Assembly (NCBI GenBank): GCA_947178575.1 | Contig: CAMWYX010000015.1 | Coordinates: 1 to 45,892, forward strand | DNA: 45,892 bases | From: an uncultured Ruminococcus sp. | Lineage (GTDB): Bacteria; Bacillota; Clostridia; Oscillospirales; Ruminococcaceae | Direction: 5' to 3' | The notes under the pieces: generated by a model | Told to the model about the DNA's origin: nothing | Databases searched by the model: none | The model's input: the letters and a program-made list of their open reading frames with translations, nothing else | Translations under genes and position numbers: made by a program | Shown: piece after piece, positions 35,761-45,711 of the stretch | Layout: each line of letters starts with the position of its first letter | Position numbering within the stretch: position 1 is the first letter of the stretch

Positions 35761-36675
35761 CTAATCGGTTTCATAGTAAATAAATTTATTTATTATTAAT
35801 ACTGCAATTCCGAGAGATGTCAGGATTATGCAGAAATATATCCATACCATTGCCGATGCGTATCCGAACTGCCATTCATCACGCATGGTAAATATCCGCT
35901 TCATTACCGTATTCATCGGACTTGTAAATGAATCTATTACCGTGAATATCAGATTTGCAAGTATGAACGGCGATACATACGGAAATGTTATTTTCCAGAA
36001 AAATTCCCATGCTGTAGCTCCTTCAATCTGTGCCGCTTCACGTATCGATGACGGTATATTCTGCAATGCCGAAAGAAAAAGAAGTATCTGTATTCCGCTT
36101 GACCACACAATAGAAAAAATATTATCCGATACGGCAGAAATTATTTTATCCATATCATCGGAAATATTGTATATTCCGAGAAACTGCAATAAATCCCCGA
36201 CCATATCTGTGGAAAACAGTGTTGAAAACTGTTCGGCTTCTGTATTTCCGGTGTTTCCCATATCATTGCTGATTATTTCATATACCGGTCCTGTGGCGAT
36301 TATCACCGGAAGAAAAAATACGGCTCTTGCGAGAGTACGCCCACGGAATTTCTGATTCAGCAAAACGGCGATAAACAGGGAGAATATAAGTATCAACGGT
36401 GTTTTCCAAAGTGTTTCCGTAAGCATATCTCCGAGATAATCCGTATAATACGGGTCGGAAGTCAGGACATATATTATATTTTTAAATCCCGTCCATGAAA
36501 TACCGGTATGACCGGAATCCACAGAAACATCGCAGAACGTCCATATCAGCGATTTCACCAGCGGAATCAGAAAAAATATCACTGTACCGGCAAGCCATAT
36601 CCCGATAAATCCGAATCCGCAGAGTTCTTTACGCTTCTGATATGTCAGATGTATGATTTTTTTCTTTTCCGCCAT
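35761..36675 (-). CDS. ABC sugar-type permease 2a (MalF/UgpA-like)
   Basis: 304 aa, AAGGGG before the ATG. Six membrane helices begin near residue 20 (GFGFIGIWLAGTVIFFLIPLVKSL). The EAA loop is IPSSIREAAQIEGATAWEFFWKITFPYVSPF (about 209-239). A long extracytoplasmic loop of about 70 residues (SNDMGNTGNTEAEQFSTLFSTDMVGDLLQ...) separates helices and is unusual in size. It pairs with the MalG-like gene 10 bp downstream. It starts 2 bp after the DUF5696-type gene. Solute unknown. Confidence 0.9.
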   Translation of the reverse strand: MAEKKKIIHLTYQKRKELCGFGFIGIWLAGTVIFFLIPLVKSLIWTFCDVSVDSGHTGISWTGFKNIIYVLTSDPYYTDYLGDMLTETLWKTPLILIFSLFIAVLLNQKFRGRTLARAVFFLPVIIATGPVYEIISNDMGNTGNTEAEQFSTLFSTDMVGDLLQFLGIYNISDDMDKIISAVSDNIFSIVWSSGIQILLFLSALQNIPSSIREAAQIEGATAWEFFWKITFPYVSPFILANLIFTVIDSFTSPMNTVMKRIFTMRDEWQFGYASAMVWIYFCIILTSLGIAVLIINKFIYYETD

Positions 36676-36677
36676 GA

Positions 36678-38837
36678 TTATTTCCCCTTGTAAACAGTAC
36701 TCATATTTCCGGATTTTCCGAATTTTACGGTACGGTTTTCAAAATCGACTTCAACTTCCGTGCCGTCTGAATATTCCGTAACGGCGACGGAGTTTTCAAC
36801 ATTATATCCGGTAATTGTTGAATCCGCAACCGTATCATATAATATTTTCAGATTATTGTATACCGATGCCGAATCAATCCAGTTCCTGTAATCGGCATAA
36901 TACAGAATGTCAAATTCCGTATCTTTAAGTTCACCGGTTTCGCTGTAAATCATATCATAATTCAGCAGACTGCCGGCGGAAACGGATTTCAGCATAAACA
37001 ATTCGGGGTCTGAGTCTGCATTTACCGGAGTTGAGGAATAGGGAATTATTCCGTGCATAACAATCTGATAAAACGGAATATCCTCGTCAAAAATATCAAA
37101 TCTGCCCGAACCAAGCGGAACATCTGTTATATGGCTGACATATGGCAGAACATAGGCATTTGCGGAATCAGCAAGAATATCAAGCTGTTCCGACATCTGC
37201 ACAAGATTTTCCGTAATGATATTCTCAGCATCATTCCGTGATATTTTTCTTTTTCCGTAGTCTCCGTAAAGCGATGATGTAAGTGTACCGGTACATATTC
37301 CGGATATATCATTTGCCGGATAATTTCCGGTGATTTTCTGATATGTCCTGTCATAGCATTCCGGCGAAAGCAGGGACATATTTCCGGAAAGTTTATCCGG
37401 TATTCCGTAGGCGAGGTCATAGCTTACTATTCTTGAATATGCTCCGGAAATTCTTATACAGGTATCACGGAGCGAATTATAACCGTTTCCGGACGTAAAT
37501 ATATTATTATCGGCAACCGGATAAAAACCGATTTTATTTTCCTGCATGAAGTCAAGAAGTCTGCGGAAATCCGGTTTTCCGCCGAGTATTTCTGACGGTA
37601 CAGCCGATGTATCGATTTTATTTTCGATTCCGTCGTCAGTCCAGTTATTGTATGACAATACAATATCATTGATTCCGTTTGATTTAAGTTCCTGTAACAT
37701 CTCAATTACTTCACTGTATTTTGTGACGGGATATTCTGAAGCCACAGGTATTCCCATGACTGTTTTTTTCTTTCTGACACCGCCGTAAACATTGATATAT
37801 ATGTCGGATTTATTTTTTTCTGTTCTTACCGGAATATTTTTTTCATTAAGAAGATAATTTCTGTAACATTCCGCAACATCAATATAATCCGGATTTTTCC
37901 CGTATATGGGGTAATACAGCAGTTCTATATCACCGGAATCAATTTCCCCGTCCTCGATGATTGTAACCTTACTGCTGTTTTTGCCGGACATATAATATGT
38001 ATCGCTTCCACGCAGAACAAATGTAAATCCGCATTTATTATATCCGCTTCCGGACTGTCCGGATACACTTGCGGAAATATAGGAATTTGCGTCTCCTTTT
38101 TCTGCAATCACAAGCATTGCATTATCCTGTTTTACTATTCCGTATACAGGAAGATATATCTGCTTTGTGACCGTACTATTTTTAGCTGGAACTGCTGTGA
38201 TATCCCTGCCGTAGACCAGCTGTGAATATGAATCCGCTGTTTCACCTTTAGAGCTGTTGAAACGGATAATCGCACCGCTTCCGTCGGGTATCACGAAATA
38301 ACCGTCCTCATTATCAGACGCAGAACCGAAATCCGGAAGTATTGATATTTCCATAGCTTTATTTTCCGGATTCGTCTCTCTGATTTGATTTACTTTCAGT
38401 CTCGCCCTCATGCGGTTGCTTTCAAGGATATACTCAACCGGAAATTCAAAGCCGGTTTTTTTATAATTATAATTAACACGAACTCCGTCAGTTATCTGTT
38501 CCACACTGATTTCACAATCATCAGTGCCGGAGCGGAGAACATTATTAACAGAATATTTTTCCGGTATACCGTATTTTATAATATTTGACGATATTATTCC
38601 GCCGGAAATATCAGTCTGTTCAGAATCCGGAACAGAACTCCAGATATAGCCGGTTTTTCTGTTTTCTATGCTGATATTTCCGGTGTTTCGGTCTGCGTAC
38701 ATGATATAATCAGCATTTGACGCACACTGAAAAATATCGTCGCTGTCCTCAGTACAGAAAATATTAATATCAGGCATAAGCATCATAAAAAAACAGAATA
38801 CTGATTCAATAATAAATACAATGATTTTTTTAATCAT
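36678..38837 (-). CDS. DUF5696-type secreted protein
   Basis: 719 aa, GTGAGG ribosome site, signal peptide over residues 1-27. The N-terminal half (about 35-330) is beta-rich, with YADRNTGNISIENRKTGYIWSS and FPVEYILESNRMRARLKVNQIRETNPENKAMEISILPDFGSA, resembling the carbohydrate-binding or beta-sandwich front of glycoside hydrolases. The second half (about 350-640) looks like a TIM barrel: GGKPDFRRLLDFMQENKIGFYPVADNNIF, SLLSPECY and GIPYSSTPVNADSDPELFMLKSV. I associate this architecture with DUF5696, a family without a described activity that often travels with these permeases. It is probably a cell-surface or envelope glycosidase-like protein acting on the same substrate that the transporter imports. 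Confidence 0.8.
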   Translation of the reverse strand: MIKKIIVFIIESVFCFFMMLMPDINIFCTEDSDDIFQCASNADYIMYADRNTGNISIENRKTGYIWSSVPDSEQTDISGGIISSNIIKYGIPEKYSVNNVLRSGTDDCEISVEQITDGVRVNYNYKKTGFEFPVEYILESNRMRARLKVNQIRETNPENKAMEISILPDFGSASDNEDGYFVIPDGSGAIIRFNSSKGETADSYSQLVYGRDITAVPAKNSTVTKQIYLPVYGIVKQDNAMLVIAEKGDANSYISASVSGQSGSGYNKCGFTFVLRGSDTYYMSGKNSSKVTIIEDGEIDSGDIELLYYPIYGKNPDYIDVAECYRNYLLNEKNIPVRTEKNKSDIYINVYGGVRKKKTVMGIPVASEYPVTKYSEVIEMLQELKSNGINDIVLSYNNWTDDGIENKIDTSAVPSEILGGKPDFRRLLDFMQENKIGFYPVADNNIFTSGNGYNSLRDTCIRISGAYSRIVSYDLAYGIPDKLSGNMSLLSPECYDRTYQKITGNYPANDISGICTGTLTSSLYGDYGKRKISRNDAENIITENLVQMSEQLDILADSANAYVLPYVSHITDVPLGSGRFDIFDEDIPFYQIVMHGIIPYSSTPVNADSDPELFMLKSVSAGSLLNYDMIYSETGELKDTEFDILYYADYRNWIDSASVYNNLKILYDTVADSTITGYNVENSVAVTEYSDGTEVEVDFENRTVKFGKSGNMSTVYKGK

Positions 38838-38840
38838 ATA

Positions 38841-40925
38841 TCAGAACCTCACCGATATTTCTGTATATATAGTCAATATAAATATGCATACCTGCTGTAT
38901 CAGCGAAAGCAGAAGTATCATAAGAAAAAGCATTATTAACATAGCAAAAACAGTAAGCAGAATCGCCGTTATCGTCTTTGCCGGCGAATATTGATGTACT
39001 GACCTCACCGCAGAAAACATCAGCAGAACTGTCCAGAGCGTTCCTGTAATCTGCACAATAAGCAGGAAAATATATTCGTCCTGCACAAGAATATGAGATA
39101 ATGCAGTACACATAAACATCTGCACAATATACGGAACAAGTGCATATGAACTGTATATGCAGATATTTTTCATTGTTCCCTCGCCGTCAAAAAGAGTACA
39201 TACAGACCAGTTACCCACGACCCACGCACCGAAAAAAACAAAACTTTTCACTATGTACGGAACTACGCTGAATATTTTATCATAGGACGAATAAAACTGA
39301 AATCCGTAAAGCCTTTCGTGAGCCGTCTCCGCAAGAAAAAGCAGAAATATTATCAGGAAAGATATTTTCAGCGAACCGGCTTTTTTCCAACGCATATCCT
39401 CAAAACCCTCTATCGGGTGAACAACAGCATATTTAACCCACTTAAAAGTTTTGAGTTCAGATTTCCGTGTTTTTCTGATTCGTCTGAATATAATCAGAGA
39501 TATTACCAATATAAAAAATGATAAAATCAGTTTTCCGGAATTTTTTTTCATAAATTCCAGTCTCCAGCCCTCAAATGCCCTGTTATATATCCGATTGCTG
39601 TCGGCAAGTTCTGCATATTTCATTGATTCACGATATTCCCCTGCCCTCAGCTTTGCGGAGGCAACTCCCAGATATGCACGCCGGTAATTTCCGTCACGCT
39701 TAAGAACTTCAAGCCATGGCTCAAGAGCTTCCTCATAAAATCCGCCGTTATGCAGTGCCGATGCTTCATGAACTATTCCGCCGAACTCTGTTTCCCTGAA
39801 TATTGTTATTGTATCTTTTTGTGAATCTGTAACATAAATCCGTCCGCTGTGTGATTCAATTGCAGATGCCTGTCTGAATCCGCCTGTCTGTTCCGCATTT
39901 GTTCCGAAAATAAAAAGCAGATTGCAGTCCTCATCATACTGGAATATCTTTCCGCTGGCGGAATCAAGACAGTTTATATTTCCGTCCTCGTCTATATCAA
40001 TATCGGTTATTGACGTTGCCGGAATATTGTTCTGTGATGTATCATATACCGGAGCATAATCGCCTATTGTAATATCCATATCGGCGAATATATTTATTCC
40101 TGCACTATTGAGTTTTTTTACAATATCTGTTTTCTGAGAAGCCGAAGCCGTACAGGTAAATATAAAATCTCCGTCAATATCAATACCGGTAATTCCTGCC
40201 GGAATATTCCGGACTCTCCGTGAACGCTTATCATCTGACATAAACACTGAAGAAAAATAATTCCTGATTATTTCGGCGGTAGGCTGAACACGGTTCGCAC
40301 CGTAAAATCCGGAAAAATTTCCGGACGAATCAAACATTACCGCTCCCGTGGTGATGTTTCCGAGAACTGCATATATATTTCCTGCCTTATCTGCAATTAC
40401 ACGCTGAGGCATGAATGTCCGTTTTTCGTCATACAGAACATCGTCCGGCTTTGTTATTTCGCTTATAAAATTTCCGGACATATCGCTTATCAGAATACGT
40501 GAATTTTCTGTATCTGCAATATACATCAATCCGGTTTCAGCGGAAACATATATTCCGGAGGGATTTTTAAGATAAATTTCCGTTCCGTCCGGCATTCTGA
40601 AACTGTCATAAATCCGGACCGCCTTTTCAAATCCGCCGTCAACGGCAATAATACGGTTATTTCCGGTATCGGCTATATAAAATCTGTCATCGTGAGCATA
40701 GAATATATCCGCCGGAGAATCCATAGCTCCTGCACCCAAATCATATCCCGATACAGAACGTTCCGGAGAATACCCAGCCTGTGACGGAACAGCCTCGCCC
40801 CATTTGTCATAGTTATATACATCATAGGGAGCAGAATACGATGTAATTTCGCTTATCCGGAACAATACAGCCACCGTAACAATAATCACAATAATTTTTA
40901 CAGGAAAATTTTTCAGCTCTGTCAC
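38841..40925 (-). CDS. NHL-repeat / TPR / Yip1-like membrane protein
   Basis: 694 aa, GTG start at 40925, one base after the preceding stop; the ribosome site is poor and the start is therefore uncertain by a few codons. After one N-terminal membrane helix (about 9-24) comes an extracellular propeller of NHL-type repeats (about 55-385: DRFYIADTGNNRIIAVD, GLMYIADTENSRILISD, AGNIYAVLGNI and others). A TPR-like pair follows (about 398-450, GGFYEEALEPWLEVLKRDGNYRRAYLGVASAKLRAGEYRESMKYAE). The C-terminal third (about 470-690) has five to six helices resembling Yip1 proteins. A propeller exposed outside and a membrane body inside suggest a sensor or a scaffold for the transporter. The function is not established. 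Confidence 0.82.
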   Translation of the reverse strand: MTELKNFPVKIIVIIVTVAVLFRISEITSYSAPYDVYNYDKWGEAVPSQAGYSPERSVSGYDLGAGAMDSPADIFYAHDDRFYIADTGNNRIIAVDGGFEKAVRIYDSFRMPDGTEIYLKNPSGIYVSAETGLMYIADTENSRILISDMSGNFISEITKPDDVLYDEKRTFMPQRVIADKAGNIYAVLGNITTGAVMFDSSGNFSGFYGANRVQPTAEIIRNYFSSVFMSDDKRSRRVRNIPAGITGIDIDGDFIFTCTASASQKTDIVKKLNSAGINIFADMDITIGDYAPVYDTSQNNIPATSITDIDIDEDGNINCLDSASGKIFQYDEDCNLLFIFGTNAEQTGGFRQASAIESHSGRIYVTDSQKDTITIFRETEFGGIVHEASALHNGGFYEEALEPWLEVLKRDGNYRRAYLGVASAKLRAGEYRESMKYAELADSNRIYNRAFEGWRLEFMKKNSGKLILSFFILVISLIIFRRIRKTRKSELKTFKWVKYAVVHPIEGFEDMRWKKAGSLKISFLIIFLLFLAETAHERLYGFQFYSSYDKIFSVVPYIVKSFVFFGAWVVGNWSVCTLFDGEGTMKNICIYSSYALVPYIVQMFMCTALSHILVQDEYIFLLIVQITGTLWTVLLMFSAVRSVHQYSPAKTITAILLTVFAMLIMLFLMILLLSLIQQVCIFILTIYTEISVRF

Positions 40926-40926
40926 C

Positions 40927-41772
40927 TCATTCTTTGATTCCGGAATGTGCCATGGTCTGAATTACGTGTCTTTGTGCGAACATGAAAACAATTACCGGCG
41001 GAACAAGCATAAATACAGCCGCCGCCATTGCAACCCCTGCACGTGAAAGACCTGCCTCAGCCGTCTGCATTACTGCGGTCGGGAGAGTTTTGTACTGTTC
41101 ATGAAATACAAGACTTTCACCCCGAATATTCCATGCGGACTGAAACGCAAATATAATCATAGTCATAAGAGCCGGTTTCTGATTCGGCATTACTATCTGC
41201 CAGCATATCCGGAAAAGTCCTGCTCCGTCGACTTTTGCAGATTCTATTACAGAATCCGGAATCTGACTGATTGACTGACGCATAAGAAAAAGCCCCATAG
41301 GCGATGCGACAGAGGGCAATATAAGAGCAAGCGGATTATCAATAATTCTCATCTGAGCCATTACCATATACTGCATAATATATATTACATTGCTCTGATA
41401 TAAAAGCGATATGACAATAATGCTGTTTATCGCACGGCTTCCCGGAAATCTGCACTTTGCAAGCACAAACGCCGCCATCGACGAAGTAACACACTGCAAT
41501 ACCGTAACAGAAACAGTTACCGCCACCGAATTGAACAGATACCGTGAAAAAGGAATCCTGCTGTTTTTCAGAATCCTGAACATATCACGGAAATTATCAA
41601 GCGTCGGATTTGATGTATAGAACTTTGGCGGAAATATAAAAAGTTCCTCAACAGGCTTTACAGACATAACTATTGTAAGATATATCGGCATAAGCATAAA
41701 CAGACCCGTCACCAAAAGAAAAACAATAAGAACAACTGTTCCGCCTGTTTTTCTGCCGGTACTGCGTATCAT
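40927..41772 (-). CDS. ABC sugar-type permease 1b (MalG/AraQ-like)
   Basis: 281 aa from the ATG at 41772, with AGGAAG at proper spacing; a GTG three codons upstream sits on that ribosome site. Six helices; EAA loop IPDSVIESAKVDGAGLFRICWQIVMPNQKPA (about 187-217). The N-terminal loop with VKPVEELFIFPPKFYTSNPTLDNF is typical of the family. It forms a pair with the MalF-like gene 28 bp upstream. Together with pair 2 the operon holds four permeases, enough for two transport complexes. Confidence 0.93.
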   Translation of the reverse strand: MIRSTGRKTGGTVVLIVFLLVTGLFMLMPIYLTIVMSVKPVEELFIFPPKFYTSNPTLDNFRDMFRILKNSRIPFSRYLFNSVAVTVSVTVLQCVTSSMAAFVLAKCRFPGSRAINSIIVISLLYQSNVIYIMQYMVMAQMRIIDNPLALILPSVASPMGLFLMRQSISQIPDSVIESAKVDGAGLFRICWQIVMPNQKPALMTMIIFAFQSAWNIRGESLVFHEQYKTLPTAVMQTAEAGLSRAGVAMAAAVFMLVPPVIVFMFAQRHVIQTMAHSGIKE

Positions 41773-41800
41773 GGATTTCACTTCCTGTCCGTAAAAATTT

Positions 41801-42727
41801 TTACATATCGGTATATTTTTTCAGTAAACGTCTTATCAGCTTATTGCAGAGAAACATCACAACAAAGAGTATCATACATATTGCAGAGGCGTATCCCATT
41901 TCATAGCGTACCCAGCCATAATCATAGGCGTGTGTCATGATTGTATGTGCGTTGTAATCCGTACTCGGAAAGCCGACAAGATTCTGCGATACTGTTCCTG
42001 CCGTGAATGAACTCACTATCTGCATTACGGCGGCAAACATCAACTGAGGTGTCATTGACGGTATAACGATGTATATAAGTTCCTGCCAACGGTTGCGGAT
42101 TCCCTCAATTGCACCGGCTTCATAAAGCACAGGGTCTATATTCTGGAATCCGGCACGCATGGCGAGAAATCCTGCTCCGAGAGAAATCCACATCTGAACC
42201 GTTATCGCCGAACCAAGAACATATCTTCCGTCGGTAAGCCACTGTACCGGCGAATTTATTAATCCCATATTCATGAGAAACGAATTGAGATAGCCGTTCA
42301 TATCACCGCTGAAAATCAGCTTCCAGACCGTATAAACATTAGACATTGACGGAATATAGAATATCAGCGTGAATAACGGTTTCAGCTTCTGCGGAAGAAC
42401 TTCTATAAACCATGCAAGCAGAAAACAGAACACATAGCTCAGCGGACCTGTAAAGAATGCAAATATCAGCGTTATTCTTACGGATTTCATGAATATCCTG
42501 TCGGATAAAAACAGAGTGGTATAATTTGAAATCCCTACAAATTCCGGAACCTGAACCATATTGAAATTGGTAAATCCCACAGGAACTGACATCACCACCG
42601 GAATAACCGTGAATATCACAAAAAATATCATAAACGGAGCAAGCATAGCATAACAGGCTTTATTTTTTTTTATTGATTTCCATAGCCGATATGCTTTTGT
42701 TTTATATGTATCTGATTTATCCGGCAT
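41801..42727 (-). CDS. ABC sugar-type permease 1a (MalF/UgpA-like)
   Basis: 308 aa, AGGAGTG before the ATG. Six helices; EAA loop NIDPVLYEAGAIEGIRNRWQELIYIVIPSMTP (about 203-234). The first periplasmic-side loop FTNFNMVQVPEFVGISNYTTLF is family-typical. It lies immediately after the solute-binding protein gene (25-bp gap), the usual order binding protein-MalF-MalG. No ATP-binding subunit is encoded in the window; these systems often share a general MsmK-type ATPase. Confidence 0.93.
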   Translation of the reverse strand: MPDKSDTYKTKAYRLWKSIKKNKACYAMLAPFMIFFVIFTVIPVVMSVPVGFTNFNMVQVPEFVGISNYTTLFLSDRIFMKSVRITLIFAFFTGPLSYVFCFLLAWFIEVLPQKLKPLFTLIFYIPSMSNVYTVWKLIFSGDMNGYLNSFLMNMGLINSPVQWLTDGRYVLGSAITVQMWISLGAGFLAMRAGFQNIDPVLYEAGAIEGIRNRWQELIYIVIPSMTPQLMFAAVMQIVSSFTAGTVSQNLVGFPSTDYNAHTIMTHAYDYGWVRYEMGYASAICMILFVVMFLCNKLIRRLLKKYTDM

Positions 42728-42752
42728 TTAATCACTCCTGAATAATAATATG

Positions 42753-45617
42753 TCAGTTTCCGATTTCTTTGTTTTTTCTTGCTATTTCCTCGTTTATATC
42801 ACGGTTGTACCATATCAGTACATCACGTGGATTTTCTTTCTCGTTCACGGTTTCACGGAATGCGTTCATGATATTGCGTGTTACCGCATAAGATGACGGC
42901 GTAACCGGAATTTCAACAAGTTCATTCTGCTGAGCGTAAAGGCGTGACAGTTCGTCAGGAGACCACGAAAGCCGTGACAAGGCTTCTGTATTTGCTGTGG
43001 CAAAACGTCCCATAATTCCTAAAAGTCCCTCTGAAATCCGTCCGTATTCCGCCTGTGTATCCGATTCCGTGAACCATTTTATAAAATCCCATGCTTCGGA
43101 TTTATTTTCCGCACTGCTGAATATAACAGCTCCCGTACCGGTTGAATTTACAGCATGGGAAACTGTTCCGTCATTTCTTTCAGTTCCCGGAACAGGGCAG
43201 AAATCCCACAATCCTTTTATTTCGGGAGCAGCCACATAAATCTGATTATAGAACGTATAATCTGATATAATTATCGGATATTCTCCGGTTCTGAACCTGC
43301 TGAACGGGTCGTATGACTGTTCAAAGCTGTATTTTGTATAGAAATCCGTCCATTCCTCAAACGACTGCATAGCTTCGTCCGAATCAAAAGAAGATTTGGT
43401 CATTGAATCATTATAATAATTCATACCCTTCTGCAACATAAGCATTGCGAAAGTATGTCCGCATTCCGTAGCCGGGGAAATATCCGACGAGGGAAGAACA
43501 AGCCCGACATTCATATATCTGCGCTGAACTGCGGGAAGAATATTTTTAAGTTCCGTCCATGTCTCCGGCGGTGAACTATATCCGAGTTCTTTAAGAATAT
43601 CTGTTCTGTAGAACATCATAGGAAACGTCTGACTTACCGGAAGTCCGTATGTTCCGCCGTTGTATTCATATGGTGTCATGGCATTCTGCTGGAATCTTTC
43701 TGTTACTTCATCAAAACCGTCATATCCGGAAATATCCGCAAGCATTCCACGTAACGCAAGATTGACAGGAAGTTCACCGCCGAGAAATAACGCCACGTCA
43801 GGAGCTTTTCCGGCAAGTGATGCCTCAATAATTCCTCCGGAAACAAGACTCACAGAAACCGGTATGCCGTATTTATCAACGAATCCGCTTTCCACAAGTT
43901 CGCTGACTGCCTGAGCCTGTTCACGTCCGAGAGAAACCCATACTTCAAGTACGTCATCATCTGCCGGAATATCCGACAATGTGTTATAATCCTCCGAAAA
44001 CGAACCGAAAAAGCTTTTTAATCCGAAAGCAAGTGATTTTCCGAATTTTTCACGGCAATCAGAAAATTCACTGTCTGCCGGTGCAAGTTCAATATAATCC
44101 AGTTCAAGAGGCTGGTCACAAAAATCCCTGAGCCACGCTGAAACGGTCGTTATACTGTCTTTTATCTGCGAAAGATAATCCGGAATCTTAAGGGGTTTTT
44201 TTATACATTTTTCAAGAATAACCGCCGTATTTTCAAGCACCGACGCTTCCGAGCCGGACACTCCGGAAAGGCTTTCAATTCCGTTCTGTATATCTCTTAA
44301 TTCGCCCGATATATTGCCGAATACCTCAATCAGTTCAGGTATTTTTTCCTGAATATAATAGTCCGTATACTTATCCGGTGAAGTTCCGGTTATCATAACA
44401 ATTCTGCGGTAATAATCATCAAGTTCCGAAACAGTATCATCAAGACGGCTGATAAATTTACCTGTTTCGCCGGTAACGCATTCCATAGTTATTGTGTGGG
44501 TTCTGCCGGAATCAAGATATATGTATATATCATCTCCGTTTTCAGTCTGCGGAACAACAAGATTCCAGCCGGTATCGTAAGGGAAATTAATGTATTCAAG
44601 TTCTCTGCACGGAATTTTACCGTCAATATATATCCGTCTGCCGGAATAAAATCCACGCTTCTGATTCTGACGGGCTTTTACTCCGATTCTGTAAAATCCG
44701 GATTTTTCCGGCGTTACTTCCCATGATACCCATTGCAGAGGTTTTTTCCAGTTTTCTCCGCCGAGAGTGTTATATACTATCTTCACGGGGTCTGACGGCG
44801 ATGTCAGATAACTTGAATTATCAGATGCCGGAGCAAGTACGGGGTCTGATTTGCGTACAGCAGATTCGGCTTCTATGCGTATAATTCCGGAAGCGTTATC
44901 CTCGGAACTTATTTCGGAGCGATAATCGCTGTATGATGGAATTTCCGGAGGATTGCGGAAAATCATATACTCTATAGCAAAATCCGCACGTCCGGAAGTA
45001 AAAGTTATTTCATGTGTTCCCTTTTCGAGATAAAAGAAAAGCGGTTCGGAAGTCATACCGTCGGAATCTCCGAAAAAGCATTTCTGCCACATTTCCTGCT
45101 GTACCTGAGCCGGACGAATCTGATTTCTGCGTGAATCCGTGTATATATCGTTCTCATTGACCCACACTCTGCCAAGAGAAAGTCTTGACGCTGTATTATA
45201 CGGAATTTCGCCGTCTATACTCATTGAAAGTTCGATGTTTCCGTTTCCCGATTCAAATGAAAAATAGCTTATTTCAAGACAATATATTCCGGTTTCCGGA
45301 ATTTCCGCAATGCAGGTTATTTCATTGTCTGCGGAATCTTTCCATACAACAGCATTTCTGCCGTTGATATTTTCAACCGGAAATTTATCGGAAACAAAAT
45401 CACCGGCATTTATTTTTATTTCAGAATCCGGACGGTTCACGCCGGAATATTCACTGCGGTATCTGCTGTATGAAATAATATTTTCGTCTGCCGGATTTAT
45501 AATTGAGAAATCCGGTGAAGTTCCGGTCTTTTCAGCTTTTGCAAATCCGGAAACACATGACATCGCCGAAAAAGACAACAGCACAGAAATCAGAATTTTC
45601 CGCAATATTTGTCTCAT
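42753..45617 (-). CDS. Large modular extracellular solute-binding protein
   Basis: 954 aa from the ATG at 45617; the longer frame starts upstream with no ribosome site. Residues 1-26 are a signal peptide ending near GFAKA; a Cys at residue 20 does not sit in a clean lipobox, so membrane anchoring is uncertain. Two beta-sandwich modules resembling carbohydrate-binding domains come first (about 45-230 and 245-410, each starting with INAGDFV- or IEAESAV-type motifs). A helical spacer (about 410-520) leads to a family-1 solute-binding fold (about 555-900: PADDDVLEVWVSLGREQA, APDVALFLGG, YGLPVSQTFPMMFYRTDIL, EYPIIISDYTFYNQI). At over twice the usual size it may capture a polymer at the surface before transport. 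First gene of the operon. Confidence 0.88.
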   Translation of the reverse strand: MRQILRKILISVLLSFSAMSCVSGFAKAEKTGTSPDFSIINPADENIISYSRYRSEYSGVNRPDSEIKINAGDFVSDKFPVENINGRNAVVWKDSADNEITCIAEIPETGIYCLEISYFSFESGNGNIELSMSIDGEIPYNTASRLSLGRVWVNENDIYTDSRRNQIRPAQVQQEMWQKCFFGDSDGMTSEPLFFYLEKGTHEITFTSGRADFAIEYMIFRNPPEIPSYSDYRSEISSEDNASGIIRIEAESAVRKSDPVLAPASDNSSYLTSPSDPVKIVYNTLGGENWKKPLQWVSWEVTPEKSGFYRIGVKARQNQKRGFYSGRRIYIDGKIPCRELEYINFPYDTGWNLVVPQTENGDDIYIYLDSGRTHTITMECVTGETGKFISRLDDTVSELDDYYRRIVMITGTSPDKYTDYYIQEKIPELIEVFGNISGELRDIQNGIESLSGVSGSEASVLENTAVILEKCIKKPLKIPDYLSQIKDSITTVSAWLRDFCDQPLELDYIELAPADSEFSDCREKFGKSLAFGLKSFFGSFSEDYNTLSDIPADDDVLEVWVSLGREQAQAVSELVESGFVDKYGIPVSVSLVSGGIIEASLAGKAPDVALFLGGELPVNLALRGMLADISGYDGFDEVTERFQQNAMTPYEYNGGTYGLPVSQTFPMMFYRTDILKELGYSSPPETWTELKNILPAVQRRYMNVGLVLPSSDISPATECGHTFAMLMLQKGMNYYNDSMTKSSFDSDEAMQSFEEWTDFYTKYSFEQSYDPFSRFRTGEYPIIISDYTFYNQIYVAAPEIKGLWDFCPVPGTERNDGTVSHAVNSTGTGAVIFSSAENKSEAWDFIKWFTESDTQAEYGRISEGLLGIMGRFATANTEALSRLSWSPDELSRLYAQQNELVEIPVTPSSYAVTRNIMNAFRETVNEKENPRDVLIWYNRDINEEIARKNKEIGN

Positions 45618-45663
45618 ATCAGAACCGCACCCCCGCAAAAAAATTATAAAATTTTTCAATATC

Positions 45664-45692
45664 ATTATATCACTTATCCGCCGGAAAATCAA
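45664..45692 (-). promoter_or_regulatory. Promoter of the double-permease operon
   Basis: On the minus strand TTGATT (45692-45687) and TATAAT (45669-45664) are 17 bp apart, about 40 bp before the start codon of the binding protein. It probably drives all seven genes down to 34854. Confidence 0.85.
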
Positions 45693-45711
45693 GTCATTCA
45701 CTGTATTTTCA

